The translations under genes and the position numbers were made by a program. The notes below the pieces were generated by a model. It was given only the letters and a program-made list of their open reading frames with translations. It was not told the DNA's origin and made no database searches. A stretch of DNA of 48,097 bases from Spirogloea muscicola. Its lineage: Eukaryota > Streptophyta > Zygnematophyceae > Spirogloeales > Spirogloeaceae. Below are positions 32,031 to 43,839 of the stretch, in pieces. The stretch spans positions 139,238-187,334 of the forward strand of contig WELB01000083.1 in NCBI GenBank assembly GCA_009602725.1. Reading direction: 5' to 3'. Numbering within the stretch: the first letter of the stretch is position 1; every line of letters starts with the position of its first letter.

Positions 32031-33263
32031 ACAGGGCATATAGAAGTAACTCCCCACTCCTACTTCACAAAAGTTCACAAACATCTCACAGAATTTCCAG
32101 GTCCAAATTGCAACTAATTTTGTTAGCAGAGCTTTTGATTTCACGCTGCGGAAGCAAGACCAACCTTCATTCCCAAGCTGCCTCGGCTTCTCGCGCAGTC
32201 TCCGGCCGACAAACTGGGGTTCAGCCCATGACAGTATGCTTAATGTAATTTTAACACATGAAGTCCTTACGGCTGAGCATCCGGCATGGTAAAAGAGCTC
32301 ATCACCCAGCCAGTGCACATCAGGAGCATGGCTGGTGCATTGGCTCAAGCAACTTGATTGACCTTTAACATAATCTATCTCTTGTCAGTCTTAGCCCGGC
32401 TGCAAAGAGCAATAGCCTGTGAATGTGAATGTGAATGTGGTTTTGAAGGTGCAAGTCGTGCACATTGCCATGGGCCCAATCTAATTTTATGGAGCATGTC
32501 TCGTCGCCTTAACCCACTTGAACGCGGTTGCACTCCCTATGCTGTCAATACTCAGTGCATGATTCCAGTCGCCAGATTGGACAAGCAGAAGGGTGTAGGA
32601 CTTGCCACATACTTCTCCTGCAGCAACTACTTTAGAAAGGGCGTTGAAGTGGACGTGATGGTGTGAATAAACTCAAATGTGGAACTTCAAACTGCTGTGC
32701 AATTGTGGTATGCTGCTACATTCACGCACTCTACACTGTTGCAGTGCCAGAAGTGGGCTGAGTAATGGGAAAACGAGTCCAGTATGTTCAACAAGCTAGT
32801 TGCATGTCATTTGCAGCTTTCGGTTGTTTCCAATGGTATCTTCTATCTGAGATCATGTGTCAGTTGTATGCCCTATCACTGTGGCGAGTGCAGGTTAGCT
32901 GGCGCCACTGAAAGGGCTGCCAGGGAGCTGCACAGAGGCGAGCAGCCACTGTGCCTGGCTGCAATTGCCCCTGCAACTACAACAGTATTCTGAGTGACAT
33001 GGCAGGAGGATTGCTGCCGTGGACACAGCTGGAGGAGTGCACCTCACAGCCGTGGTCCTACGTTATGGAGGAGGACTTGTGCAGGACTTGCCAGGGCAGA
33101 GGACCTGCAGGCAGCAGGTCTCTCCTGAGCAAAACGAACGCTGCGCTGCAGCATGCCTCTGCATTTCGCCCCAGGCCCTGGTCAACACGTCAGCAGAGCT
33201 GGGAAGCAGATACACCAGAACCCTCTGGGGCGGCCGCTCAGTCCTTTATATCTGCACAGTCCT
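32031..33263. other. Intergenic region between convergent genes
   Basis: Lies between the stops of the plus-strand hydrolase-fold gene and the minus-strand channel gene. No protein family recognised. A short hexamer run (TGTGAA/TGAATG) sits at about 32418-32440. The 102-codon open frame starting at 32358 has no resemblance I can name and is probably spurious. Confidence 0.4.
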
Positions 33264-36200
33264 TTATAAATATCCGCTCTTTGGGACGCCGCTCTTGGAG
33301 GATGCCTTCTTCTTTGGAAGGTAGCCGCTCTTGGGCGGCACATAGGGCTGCTGCGGCTGTGCCGCATGCGAGCCCCGGAAGAGGAGGCCGCTGCGGCCCA
33401 GCAGGCCGCTGGAGGACGCGTGCTGCGGGCCAGCGCTGGCCTGCTGGCCATAGATCCCCGATGGCGGGACAACAGCATCACCAGGCAGGCGCGACAGGCC
33501 CTGGTCGTAGAAATCATCGGCTTCGTCGCCCTCCTCCTCCTCGGCCAGGAAGATGGGCTCCCGCGGCTTCTCCAGCTTTGGCAGCGGCGGCAGCTCCTCC
33601 TCTTCTTCCATTGCTTTCCTCCGCTGCTAATCCAGACAACCATTGCTCAGCAGCAGCTTGGCACAAAACCTTTTGCTTATATTCTGACTTGAACCGAATC
33701 CAGGAACAATGAGCTCATGCATGCCAAACGACCACATACAAGCACAAGCGCGACACTAGAGATGGACGATACCTTGGCTTATTTAGGCGTGCTTGTGGCG
33801 ATGCACGCAAGTGCCAAATACTGCCTTCGAAAAGTCAAGAAGGGCAAAGTCAAGGAACTGTACCTGTACATTTCGCAGTGCGTTGTTCATGAACTTCTTG
33901 GCCAGCATAGCTGTAATTAGCGTGTTCGTACGGGGGCCATTTGACGATCCAGTCGCAGCGGCCTCCTTCTGCATTTTCAAACACACAGCATGACATGATC
34001 GTTGACACTGCAGCTCTCAGAAGAGGCACAAGAACAGAGTTGTCTCAGAGTTCGGCACATACTGCCTGTGGCCAGCGGCGCAGACTGGTGTGTAAGAGTA
34101 GCTCAAGTGGAGAAAGAGGTGAGAGACGAACATCTAGAAGCTCCTGCTCCAACTGGCGCCGAGCCTTAATCTGCTGCTTCCGCTTGTGCCTCCTCCATTT
34201 TACCTGGATGAAGGATGCCGCCCATGTCCTCCACTGAAGAGAGCCGACACTGAAAGATTAGTGCATGGGACGCTTGATCAACATGACAGCATGCAGTCTG
34301 CAACAGACCACGCTGTCAGGTCATGCAACAGATTCACATCAAGGAAAGAGAGAAAATAAGATCCGATGATGTCACAAAGTGCCTGAATTCAAGCAGTCAT
34401 GAAGACAACGACAGACAATTGCAGCTGTGTAGAAGCTCCAAGATTGTCGAGAGCTGTGGTGGTTACTTGATGCGAGTAGTAGCGGAAGGTGTGCTGGAGC
34501 CGTCGAGAGTGCAGGCGCCGGAACTGGCAAGCCACGTATCGGAGATCCTCGGCGTCAAGCGAAAATGCTTCGCACTCCAACGTCACTGTCACTGTTCTCG
34601 TGGAGGAGGGGAAATTCTTTGACGGCCTTGGGTCCAGCGCCCACGTGAGGAGCTCCTCACCGCAGAAGTCCCCTGGTCCGAGGGTCCCAGTATTGAAGAA
34701 ACCTGGTCAAGAATTGCAGTGCCCCTCGTTAGCTATGCTTCTGCTGATCAGAGCACTGAACAATTGGAGCCGAAGAGTCCGAGCCATTATCTGATACAAT
34801 GGGCTACACTTTTGAGCGGCAGCCAGAATTAGCTTATATTTCTCCATCTATGACAATCTCACACTGTCATGTCACAGCTGCACAAATCTGCATGTATGTT
34901 GCCAAGGCTGATCAAGGGATTGCATACCAGTGCGGCCTCCATTTGTTGTTATAGACTCCAATCGCCCCCTGATCACAAAGAACATGCAAGCAACTGGGTC
35001 TCCTTCCCGCAGGATGATGGTGCTCTCGGTGTACAGGGCCGGCTTGAGGCGCTCACAAATGGCGTCCAGGACTCTGTCGTCCATGTGGCTGAAAAGAGGC
35101 ACCTGCATGGATGCAGCCATGGCTTAGTGGTAGAAGTTGGCCTCTTTGACGGGACAATCCTTGGTTTGACTTCTCAAAGGCAAGTTACTATATGAAATAG
35201 AAGTTGAGCTACTGCGATAGCGAGTAATGCATATAGAGATGAATTGGTAAAAGAAAGATAAAACTCCCAGAATGGGAACATAGCATGTCCAGCAACAGCC
35301 TTGTCACCTGACGAACAAGGTCGAGGCACAAGTGGCGCTTGATGTCCCGCCGGAGATCCATGGGAAGGCTAGCAAGCAGCGGCTCCTCATCCACGCCCCG
35401 GGTTGCGATCCACTTGTACTGGTCGAAACGTCTGATCCGCTCTCTGAGGTCCATCGGCAGCTGGCGATGCTGCATCCATTGCTCAGTGTCCCTCCTCTTC
35501 ACCCTCATCTCCTCCAGTCTCAGCGTCAGAGATTGCAGGTACGTCTGCGGCAGTGAGTGGAAGCAAGAGCTTGCTGCAGGTCAGCTTCGTGGGCCCAGAA
35601 GCTCACTTTGCATCTCAAGAGCTTATGACAGCATGGGCTTTGCTGTGCAAGCTTGCATCGAGCTGCTTGCTTCAGCTACTGCTGACTGCAACGTGGGTGA
35701 GTGCAAGTTGATCTGTCACCTGCATCTGGCCCACCAAAAGTGCAAAGAGAAGCAAGCCAGCTATAGTGATCACTATGCACACAATGTTCTCCCACACATT
35801 GGTGCTCGGCTGCAAGCCTTGTCCCAGGGAGCTGCACAGAAGGCAGAAATACTTCATCACTTGACCAGCTGTTGATAAGGCACCAGATGGCATATATGTG
35901 ACATGACACTCTCTACTTAGCTTCTCGTGAGTTATCATACTCATAAGCACTTGCAGCCTCAAGTACTCCACTGGATTTCATTGCCATAGCCTAATGTGTG
36001 GAGGATCCAAACCTTACACACCAGAACATTCAGGAGATCCAAGAGCAGTAGAGCAGAGCAATATGCTGGCCAGAAAGTTATACCCCGTCGATGTAATTAG
36101 ATTCAGAGTAATTTAGGAGACATCACATACCTGAGCTCCTGCAGACCCCACCATAGGGAGTAGAAGTACCGCTGGAAGAAATCTCTATCAGTGACGGCAT

Positions 36201-38506
36201 TCGCTACTCCAGTGAGGTAAATACCATAATAACTTATCAATGAAAAATCAGCACTAATTGGGCATGCTGAGTTGGGCATGGACTGGTTCAGCAGTGATCC
36301 CATTAACCACTCAGCTCGCCGCTGCCCATCTCTGCAGAGCGTAACCATCATGGGAAAATTTTAGCATTCACATGGTAGAACATCTCTTGCTATCGACTTG
36401 TCACGGCATACGTAATCATACGTACATACTAGGTGGTCAATGGCAGTTCCATATTCGCATGACAGATGGTAAAAGATGCGTGGAATGATAAAAGCTGCAA
36501 GCGACATGGTACGTGGACCAGACTAACAACAAGTAACACTGCAAACCCGCACCTTCCTATGCTTCTGCATTCAAGGTATGTTGTCTTGCATGTCTCTTCC
36601 CTATCGCACTGATGGTGCCAACACTGCACAAAGAACAGTGGCTCTCTGTTTGCCTTCAGGCGTGCAGGAAAAGTCAATGCACCTTCCATTGTTAGACACC
36701 CAGAAACTCATGTCTTTGAGATTGAGATAAATTGGTCTACTGTGGTGAATCCATTGACAATTGTCGTACAAATAGGCATAAGGTATGAGATTACTCTGTC
36801 CAGGCGATCAACAGACAGGATGTACCATCCAGAACCAGCAACCTGCAGGAATGGCAACACTCAACGGTTCACCATCTCTGCTGGCCTTGCAGAGCACGAG
36901 GACGTGACAAAGTAGCAACTGAAGACTGCACAGCACTCTTTGCCTGACATGAAACACAAACAATGGCAGCTGGCACGCAGCGGCAAAGAGTCTACAACTT
37001 ACGTGGCTTGCAAGCAGATAGAGAGAGAGATTGAAGGCTGCCCCTGCCCACGCTGTCTCCATGAGCACACCGGAATTCTTCCGCATGTTGCTCATGAGAG
37101 GGAAGATGCGGAAGAGGCGGGGGATGTACTGGATGGCGATCGTAAACTCGAGCGCAACGATAATGTGTTGGGTCTGATTGCCGCCAAAAGCAGGCATGAT
37201 TGCCCATATGAATAGCTACAGTACAGCAGATGACCGCTGTCAGACTTCCTGGCTACTGCCTGAAACAGATCCTACAGGCAAAGCTGCAATAGATGCTTAT
37301 AGAGGTTCTTGGCTCCTCTACGAGCAGGCCCGCATGCTCATCTGACTTGAAGACGTATGCTCTTCAAGCTTGCTATGCTTTCTTCAAGACAAATCAATTT
37401 GAAGCTCAGGGAAACCCTTAGCACCAGGCAATCAGCTAGAGGTTGTGCATGGTGTGGGATGCGTTGAGCACATTACCTGTGGTAATGGGAGGAGAGCAAC
37501 AATGTCAAGCCAAAAGTCCTTCCTCAAGTACCGGAGTGCTATCTGGTGGGGATCCACCACCAGCTCGCCCCTTCCGAGCACCCGCTTCGAAGGGGCAACA
37601 TACGCGACCCGAAACTGCAACAACGAGTAGCTTTAGTCAGAGTGTCTCTCCTTGTGGCTGCAATTGCTGTCTGCTTTGACTTGGTTATAGCCCAGCTTTC
37701 CAACAGCTGTTACATTGTAGCAGCAAAGCATAGCTGCTACCATGTACCTGGAGGACAACGTGTAATAGGTAGATGGTATCCGCAATCGTCCTCAAAACAG
37801 TCACCACGACAGCCAGGTCGTGCTGGATCTCCACGCAAACGTTTTGGGCGTCCATAACGGGAAGGAAAAAGAAGAGGGGGTCGACGAACACTGCGCGTCA
37901 CGCCATTGCGTGTTATGCAGCTGGCGAAGCCATGATGTGCTAATGCTATGGTTCCTTAAGAGAGGCCAATGCAGCTAACATTGGCGACCTATATCTGCAA
38001 TTGGCAGTTAATGGACACGAGACGACCATCCGCATTGACGACCGTCATGATTCAGCAGAATGTGAAGCCATTTCCAGCATTATGAGATTTATTAATCAGC
38101 TGTGCTCTACACTCATTCGTGGCTGTCAAAGCGCCGACTAATCAGCAGTAATGAGCAGACCGCGGCCCTGTGACTGCCATTCAAGGTAGTGGAGGTCTCA
38201 GCAAATAACTAACAGACGGCGGTAACGGAGGGACTTAGCGAGAAAGGTCAACGGAGGGGGGACTTAGCGGAAAAGTTAACAGAGGGTGGGGAGCGCACCG
38301 GAGGCGAGGCAGGAGCAGACGAAGAGCTGGTCCCAGCGCAGGACGGCGGCGCTGCGGGGGTCCAGGATGGTCCACTTGCGCGCCGCCGGCTCGAGGTCCT
38401 CTGCGAAGACGCGCGACTTGGACGCCAGCAGCGCCGCGCGCCGCGCGCGCAGCGTCTGCCAGGGCCGCGACAGCGTCTGGAGCCGCCGGAACTTGTTTTG
38501 CGCCAT
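33264..38506 (-). CDS. Plant-type cyclic-nucleotide-gated ion channel (CNGC)
   Basis: Cation channel of 803 residues. Fourteen exons in phase: 38506-38299, 37890-37748, 37614-37477, 37215-37003, 36842-36795, 36623-36553, 36331-36131, 35831-35720, 35544-35308, 35102-34928, 34702-34467, 34233-34063, 33968-33870, 33623-33264. Landmarks: S1 FVDPLFFFLPV; FRVAYVAPSKRVLGRGELV; IQYIPRLFRIFPL and ETAWAGAAFNL; Cys-rich loop CWHHQC...C; pore FYSLWWGLQELSSLGQGL with no GYG; S6 LLLFALLVGQMQ; C-linker RVKRRDTEQWM and LRRDIKRHLCLDL; nucleotide-binding domain with REGDPVACMFFVIRG and PGDFCGEELLTWALDP; calmodulin/IQ region QFRRLHSRRLQHTFR, TWAASFIQVKWRRHKR. The acidic tail ends with two KSGYL motifs. The pore triplet reads GQG where many plant CNGCs have GQN (from memory). 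Start ATG at 38506 lies 48 bp from an N at 38554, so the N-terminus is not certain. Confidence 0.9.
38222..38292. repeat. Imperfect ~26-bp tandem repeat at the start of CNGC intron 1
   Basis: Two and a half units of a G-rich motif (GT.AACGGAGGG...GACTTAGCG.AAA) at 38222-38246, 38247-38274 and 38275-38292, within intron 1 just inside the 5' splice site of exon 1 (minus strand). Confidence 0.6.
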
Positions 38507-38586
38507 CGCGCGCCCCGAGGCTCGGCGGCCGTGGACCGGCTAGGCGCGCCACGNCGGGAGCCTCTCGGCGGCACTTCCGCCGCCGC

Positions 38587-38618
<32 letters not shown>

Positions 38619-39219
38619 CGGGGGCACGCGGCCACCCGCTAACAGATTCACTTACCGCAAGCTGCGGCTAAGTAGACGACCTCCAGCCCACGAGTCCGGT
38701 CCGTCTCTCGGCGGCTTCGCGCGCGCGTCAACCCTCGGTAACCGGGGGTTAACCGGCGGTTAAGTCGCGGTGGCCCCTAACCGCGGCTAGGCGGCCGGAG
38801 AGCCGTCGCAGGCGAACGGCGCGGAGACAGGAGCTCCCATTGGCGCGACGGCGGCTCCCCCCAGCCGGGGCCGTCAGAGCACCTCTAGGCCACAGGCTGT
38901 CAGTGTTAACCAGCGTCACTTATGCTAAAGTGTATTTCCGGCGCACCCTCTTCTTTCCCTGCTGGGTCAACGCCAGGTGGGGCCCGCCCCATCATTATCA
39001 CGGCGAGATGACGGTGAAGCCGGTCTTTGGATAATTCACCGATTCTATCTCGTAAGTCTGGTAGGTCAGCCCTTGTCCCCACGTTCCGATCCCGAGCAGC
39101 GCCGCTCGTGCGGGGCCGCCCAGCCGCTTGACGGGAGCCGTCGGGGCCGCGCGTGCCGGGGTCGGGCGTTGACTCTGTGGCTGGCCAGCCACATCGGGCC
39201 TTGTCAGGGTGTGCCTTAA
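38507..39219. promoter_or_regulatory. GC-rich 5' flank of the CNGC gene with TAACCG repeats
   Basis: Probable promoter/leader of the minus-strand channel gene. It contains a (GCC)n-type microsatellite at about 38578-38616, an N at 38554, and a cluster of TAACCG/CGGTTA motifs at 38739-38785 (GTAACCG, TTAACCGG, GGTTAAG, CTAACCGCGG). AACCG/AACGG-type sites are typical MYB-family targets in plants, so a regulatory role is possible but unproven. No gene recognised up to the repeat at 39220. Confidence 0.4.
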
Positions 39220-39530
39220 TCGTGGGACAGATCTTTTCGGGCTGGCTTTCTACAGCCATAGCCCCCTTTTGGGAGTGCCACTTTCAATCTATCTCATTTC
39301 CTTATTTTGTAGCCATCGCCCCCCCATTGGGAGGCAGTCTTTCTTCGATCGGGCATGCTCTTTGGGGCAGTGATTGTGAGTAATACGTAGCTGCTTTGGT
39401 TCTTGTTGTGCTTGTTTTTCTTAGCGCTTCCCCTGGCCCCCCTCTCGTACTTTGTTCCTTCTTTTTTGGGCTGGCTTTTCAGCCCCTATCCTCAATGGGC
39501 GAGCCCTTTCTTCTTGGTTGTGAGAGGCCA
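39220..39530 (+). mobile_element. Pair of LINE-like tail fragments
   Basis: A first hairpin module (CGGGCTGGCTTTCTACAGCC at about 39239) with a TTGGGAGTGCC box is followed by a second tail copy: the leader from about 39377 (GAGTAATACGTAGCTGCTTTG), hairpin about 39467-39484 and box ATGGGCGAGCCC at about 39495. The second is near-identical to the copies at 17305-17440 and 44340-44475. Confidence 0.6.
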
Positions 39531-40434
39531 GCCCGAACCGAGTCTACGAGGTCTAAGGGGTAAGCCCCCACACGTGTGTGCAAACGGGTCAGCAAAAGAA
39601 GCGGCACCGGCTACTGCAGGTGGTTACTCAGCAATCCCCAGTCAACAGCCGCCCACCGTTGTACCTAGCAGCAGCAGCTCGAAATTGAAGAGGAAGGCCT
39701 TCAAGAGGTAGCAATTGCTGTGAACGGTCAGCCCCAAGTAATGGATGAGGCATGGTGGACAAGTTCCAAAGGCGCCAGAAAATGTAACAACACAAATATG
39801 TAAATGACTACTATAGATGGGTGCTCAATGAACCTACTCAACAGCCAGAAGTCAGAGCAGCTAGCAGCTGATAAAGAGTCACCACGCTGCAAACCAAATG
39901 AAGACAGCCTAATGCAGGCCTGCCCGTAAATGCATGGCGAATACCTGACATTGCTGGAGCCTCCCTAGCATTCTTCAGGATAGGTCAGGCTCCTAGAAGC
40001 GGCTAAAAGGCTGCTCGAGCCAATCAATCAGAGAACCCAGCACATGACCTTATAGCGTATTTCGCACGCAACTCAGGTCTTCAAGTCACAGCCTCAGCAA
40101 TCTATTGTGGACGGGTCCTTTGTGGGTGCATCACCGATTGCTCATCAGTAGCTGCAGGTGCTTTAATCATGTACTCAGGTGTACATCTGAGTAGCTAAAT
40201 TATTGCTAAATTACATTGTTGAATTGCATATCTCTATGCTGCTGCGAGGATGTTATGAAGGCGTTGAGGGAGCTGGAAAGGTAGCAGGTGTGCTGAAGCT
40301 CAAGGTGCCTTGCTTTAGCCGCTTGCTTGTAAGCCCTGCAGTGATATGCAACACAGAGTAATGAGCCACGCCAGCGAGGACAATGGTCATACACGGCTGC
40401 GAAGGCTTGTGGTGCTAGACACTCTGGGAACTCA
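39531..40434. other. Unassigned sequence downstream of ORC6
   Basis: No gene recognised. A short open frame ending near 39711 (Ser-run then KLKRKAFKR) has no context to support it. The right part is the 3' flank of the ORC6 gene on the minus strand. Confidence 0.4.
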
Positions 40435-43236
40435 CTACAAAGAGGCCAGGAACTGAGCAGATTGATGGAGGCCGGAGCCGTGTGGTTTGGTGATTGTGGT
40501 CAAACCTGACGTTGTAGTCGAGGCGCTTTTACTCACGACAGCAGACTTCCAATCTTGATACTGTCTCCGTGTTGACAGACTTCGTGATTGCACACCTGGG
40601 ACCTGCACATAGTTGGTTGGAAATCAAATTATCCATGCAGTGCTAATTTGCATCCTGCAGCACTTGTGTCCTAGTGGACGCTGGCTTTCATGGCACTTCT
40701 ATCTGCTATTGCTCTCCACTGCTTGTCTCACTTGTAGAGAAAGCACAAGGTCCTTAAGAAACACTGCAGGGCTTGAATAGGAGATGCGTATGCGTACTTC
40801 CAGCTCCTCATCACTGTCAATGGAGCCATCGCTGCTCCATTCATCATCACCCGATAATTGGCTCTCCTCTTTGCGGTCCCTCTTGCCAGTCACATCTAGG
40901 AGTGCTGCACCATGCATTCACCAGTCTCATGAGCTTGATAAATTCTTGCATTTATGCAGTATAGAGCAAGTGTTGTAAGGCGTTGACTTGCAGACCATCT
41001 TGCTTCATGCTTCAGTTGAGAGCAGACTTGACCTTGGAAATGGTAAGATGTGCAAGCTAGAGTTGTCAGACTGTCGTTGGTCAAATTGACGGATATACAA
41101 AGTGTTGCCTTGACGAGACAGGCCAGCAATTGCTAGCTCCATATTCAATGAACTGCCCTTTCTCTTACATCTGTTGTGCTTCACGTCTTCAGCTGCTCGT
41201 CTTTCTTGATTGATGCCCAGTCTGTCATAGCACAAGTCAAGCATGGAGGTGCACACCTGGGAATAGAAGATCGGAATTATCAGAACAAGCCTGTTCAACT
41301 ATTCGATGAGGTGACTTCTCCATTGCCGGCAAACGTGTCAATCTCAACAGCTGCATCCCTGAGAACCTCCTCCACCACCTTGCTTGAGTGCAGGCTTGCC
41401 TGAATTACATCGGAAGTGCATCAACAGGTAATCTGCTTTGAGCAGACGCCAAGCAGCTCACACTAGCAAATTCTTGTTCTGCGATGCCAGCCACTTCGAG
41501 AAGCTTCAGCCTATCCACCTTGAGCTGCACCATTGCAACCAATGCAGTTTTATTGGTTTAGTATGTCAGTGACATATCCAGGCAATCCTACCTGGTCGAG
41601 TATATTGTATCGTACAAGTAGCACACCCCAAGTGAGTGCTTGCTTTGGAGGAGTATGAATCTGCAGACTGTCGAGTGCGCGTGTCGAGTGGTTTAAAGCC
41701 TCTGCAGCAGGTATAGTGCAGCTTTCAGATTCTAGCAAGGCTTAGCACCAAAATCATTCTGCATATGTGGTGAACTTGAGTGAATCTTACCTTGTGCTTC
41801 TTGGCTGTCAAGTAGAAGGTGGCTACAGCAAAAATCGGTCTACCGAAGTCCGCTGATGCTCTTCTTGATGCAGGTAGTGCAGCCAGGAACCTCTGTTTAT
41901 AGCTGAACTCAAAACATCAATATGAAATGAACAGGTGCAGGAGCACAATTGGTAATTCGGCTAGTCATCCTGCTCTGATAGACCTGCAACATCAATTGCA
42001 GATCTATGACCTGAAAGACAGGTCATTGTCTCCAAGTGCATGATGTTGGTAAGGCGAGTCAAGACTATTGAATGGCATGTTATAGGGTGATTGGTCATGT
42101 ACATTGCTAATGTGTCCGTGACTGCATTGACAAGGCGAACACATCCAAATTGAATGGCCAACGGCTTGATCTGGACCCCAAGCCTGAGAGAAGCAGTGAA
42201 CATGAGGTCACCTTAACGTTGCACATTACATAACGATGGGCAGAAACACACGACAATATGCAAGAGCTTGGGCTGATGGGTTTCACTTCAGTACAATGTG
42301 ACGTCCATTAGACCTAAAGGCTGCAGCTTGCAGAGTTTGCCTCCTGAAAGGAGGAGTATGGTCTAGCAATAAGTATTGCTAGACCATACTCAATGCAGAG
42401 AACTACGAATCTAGAAGAGAGAACACAATGCACCTTCAAATGCGAGAACCCAGCTGCAGAGGAGAGACATCTACAGGGTCAAAGGAAATCTTGACATGCC
42501 TGATTCCAAGTGCATTCTGCATGGCATTGAGTGATCTCAAGTAGGCCTTCTCAGACAGGCCGCTATATTTGATGCCCTTCTGCCTGGTCATTGAAATGTT
42601 GAGCCTGTATGAAGAGGACGCAGATTTCAGTGCAAGCGAGAACGAATGTAGATTGTCAAGACAGTCTATCTTGGCCAAGCAGTCCATTGCAGATTCAGCA
42701 AGTGGCGAGTGAAGAGCGCAGTGATACATGATAGTCACAACGCTCACTGAGCTACCACATGTGATTGAGAGCTTCACCGGAAGTGAAGACTTTAGCAAAC
42801 AATTTAGCTAGGCAATTTGGTTTGAGTCTTACAGGGAGCATGCAAGCTCCAAGCACAGTATTGTCTTGGCAATCTCCCCCTGGTTTCACAATTACGATCA
42901 GAGACATAAGCAGGCGTGATTATCGTTCTCCAGATATGAGGTATATAACGTCAATGCGACCATGAGATGACAATGCCAGATAGTGCTGCGATTGCGTCAA
43001 CTCTGCCAAGGAGGGTGAGACACTGCACCCGGTGCAGCTGCACTTCTAACGACAGCTTTTGAAAGGAATTGACACTGCTCCTAAGCTTCCTGAACTTAGT
43101 CAGTGCAGGCTCTCACCACCCCAAAGGACGCCGCCTCAAACTTGAGCTTGCAGAGTCGCAGCAGCTCCTCGGCCTTAGCCCGCACGGCCTTCGGGTTCTC
43201 CAAGTCCATTCGCTTGACGAGCTGCCGGACGTCCAT
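40435..43236 (-). CDS. ORC6: Origin recognition complex subunit 6
   Basis: Nuclear subunit of the origin recognition complex that licenses replication; 296 residues, close to the plant length. Exons: 43236-43117, 42879-42833, 42604-42500, 42183-42103, 41902-41791, 41524-41462, 41256-41169, 40904-40798, 40602-40435; phases agree. Landmarks: MDVRQLVKRMDL at the start, GEIAKTILCLELA, YSGLSEKAYLRSLNAMQNAL, LAIQFGCVRLV, YKQRFLAALPASRRAS, ATFYLTAKKHKLKVDRLKL and SMLDLCYDRLGI (the second cyclin-like fold). Exon 8 is an acidic Ser/Asp-rich linker. Exon 9 carries the C-terminal helix with YQDWKSAVVS. Intron 3 begins with GC instead of GT, required by frame and by alignment. A strong GT donor in exon 9 (GTC|GTGAGT) leaves open a further 3' exon. 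Confidence 0.9.
42354..42391. repeat. Perfect palindrome, 17-bp arms, 4-bp loop, in ORC6 intron 3
   Basis: Arm 42354-42370 (GAGTATGGTCTAGCAAT) is exactly complementary to 42375-42391 around the loop AAGT. A second small inverted pair, CCTCCT/AGGAGG, sits immediately to the left (about 42340-42355). It could form a stable hairpin in the pre-mRNA or be a transposon relic. Confidence 0.9.
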
Positions 43237-43387
43237 GGCCCCTGCTTCCCCTGACGGCCTCCAAGATCCTAACCCTTTGCTCCCTACTTGTAGGAAAGCG
43301 CAACTCCCCGACGGCAATGAGCCGCACTGATCCACACTGAGCCGCACTGCCGAGCGCCTGCCTCGCGAGCCGAGGCCGCCGCGAGCT

Positions 43388-43388
<1 letters not shown>

Positions 43389-43424
<36 letters not shown>
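43389..43424. repeat. (GCC)n microsatellite in the ORC6 leader
   Basis: About 12 uninterrupted GCC units, 150 bp upstream of the ORC6 ATG. Read in frame it would encode polyglycine, but it precedes the family's conserved start and is taken as 5' UTR. Confidence 0.8.
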
Positions 43425-43839
43425 TTTTCCGGCTCGCCAAATGTGCCCGGCCAGATGGTCGGGCCCTGAGCGCCGGCTCCGGTACAATCTGTCACTTCTT
43501 CCACTCGAGCTACCGACATCCGTCGCTTTCTCTCTAGGCCACCTCGAACAGGGGAGCAGGAGTGGTCACGTACAGGTCCGAAAATCGGCGGAGCAAAGTG
43601 GATAATCTAACATGTAGCGGAGACTTGTCGGCAAGCCGGGGAGACGATCGCGCGGGCGGGATTTCGAAAGTTTGAAGCCCCCCAGGCGGGGCGCGCGCGG
43701 GGCGTGGTGCAGACGGGACGTGGACGGCACGGGGGCGGCGCGCCGTCGGGCCCGACGAGGCGGTCCCTCCAGCCGGGGGCGAGTCCAGTCCATCCTCCCC
43801 CGTTCTGCCATAGCCTCTTCAGGCCCCGCAGTCGCTGCT
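43425..43839. other. 5' flank of ORC6, then unassigned GC-rich sequence
   Basis: Holds the presumed ORC6 promoter. From about 43620 the sequence is GC-rich with no recognisable gene. The end (TCCCCCGTTCTGCCAT, about 43797) is the start of the repeat module also found at about 466. Confidence 0.4.

Noticed and set aside
32358-32666. 102-codon open frame between convergent genes
   Set aside because: No conserved motif, low-complexity CECECECG stretch from a hexamer repeat, no splice partners.
38235-38651. Arg-rich open frame over the CNGC first exon
   Set aside because: It is the alternate frame of the CNGC exon and GCC repeats; the frame beginning at 38506 carries the conserved residues.
43237-43440. 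N-terminal polyglycine extension of ORC6
   Set aside because: The frame is open through a GCC microsatellite, but the family begins at MDVRQL; the upstream part is best read as leader.
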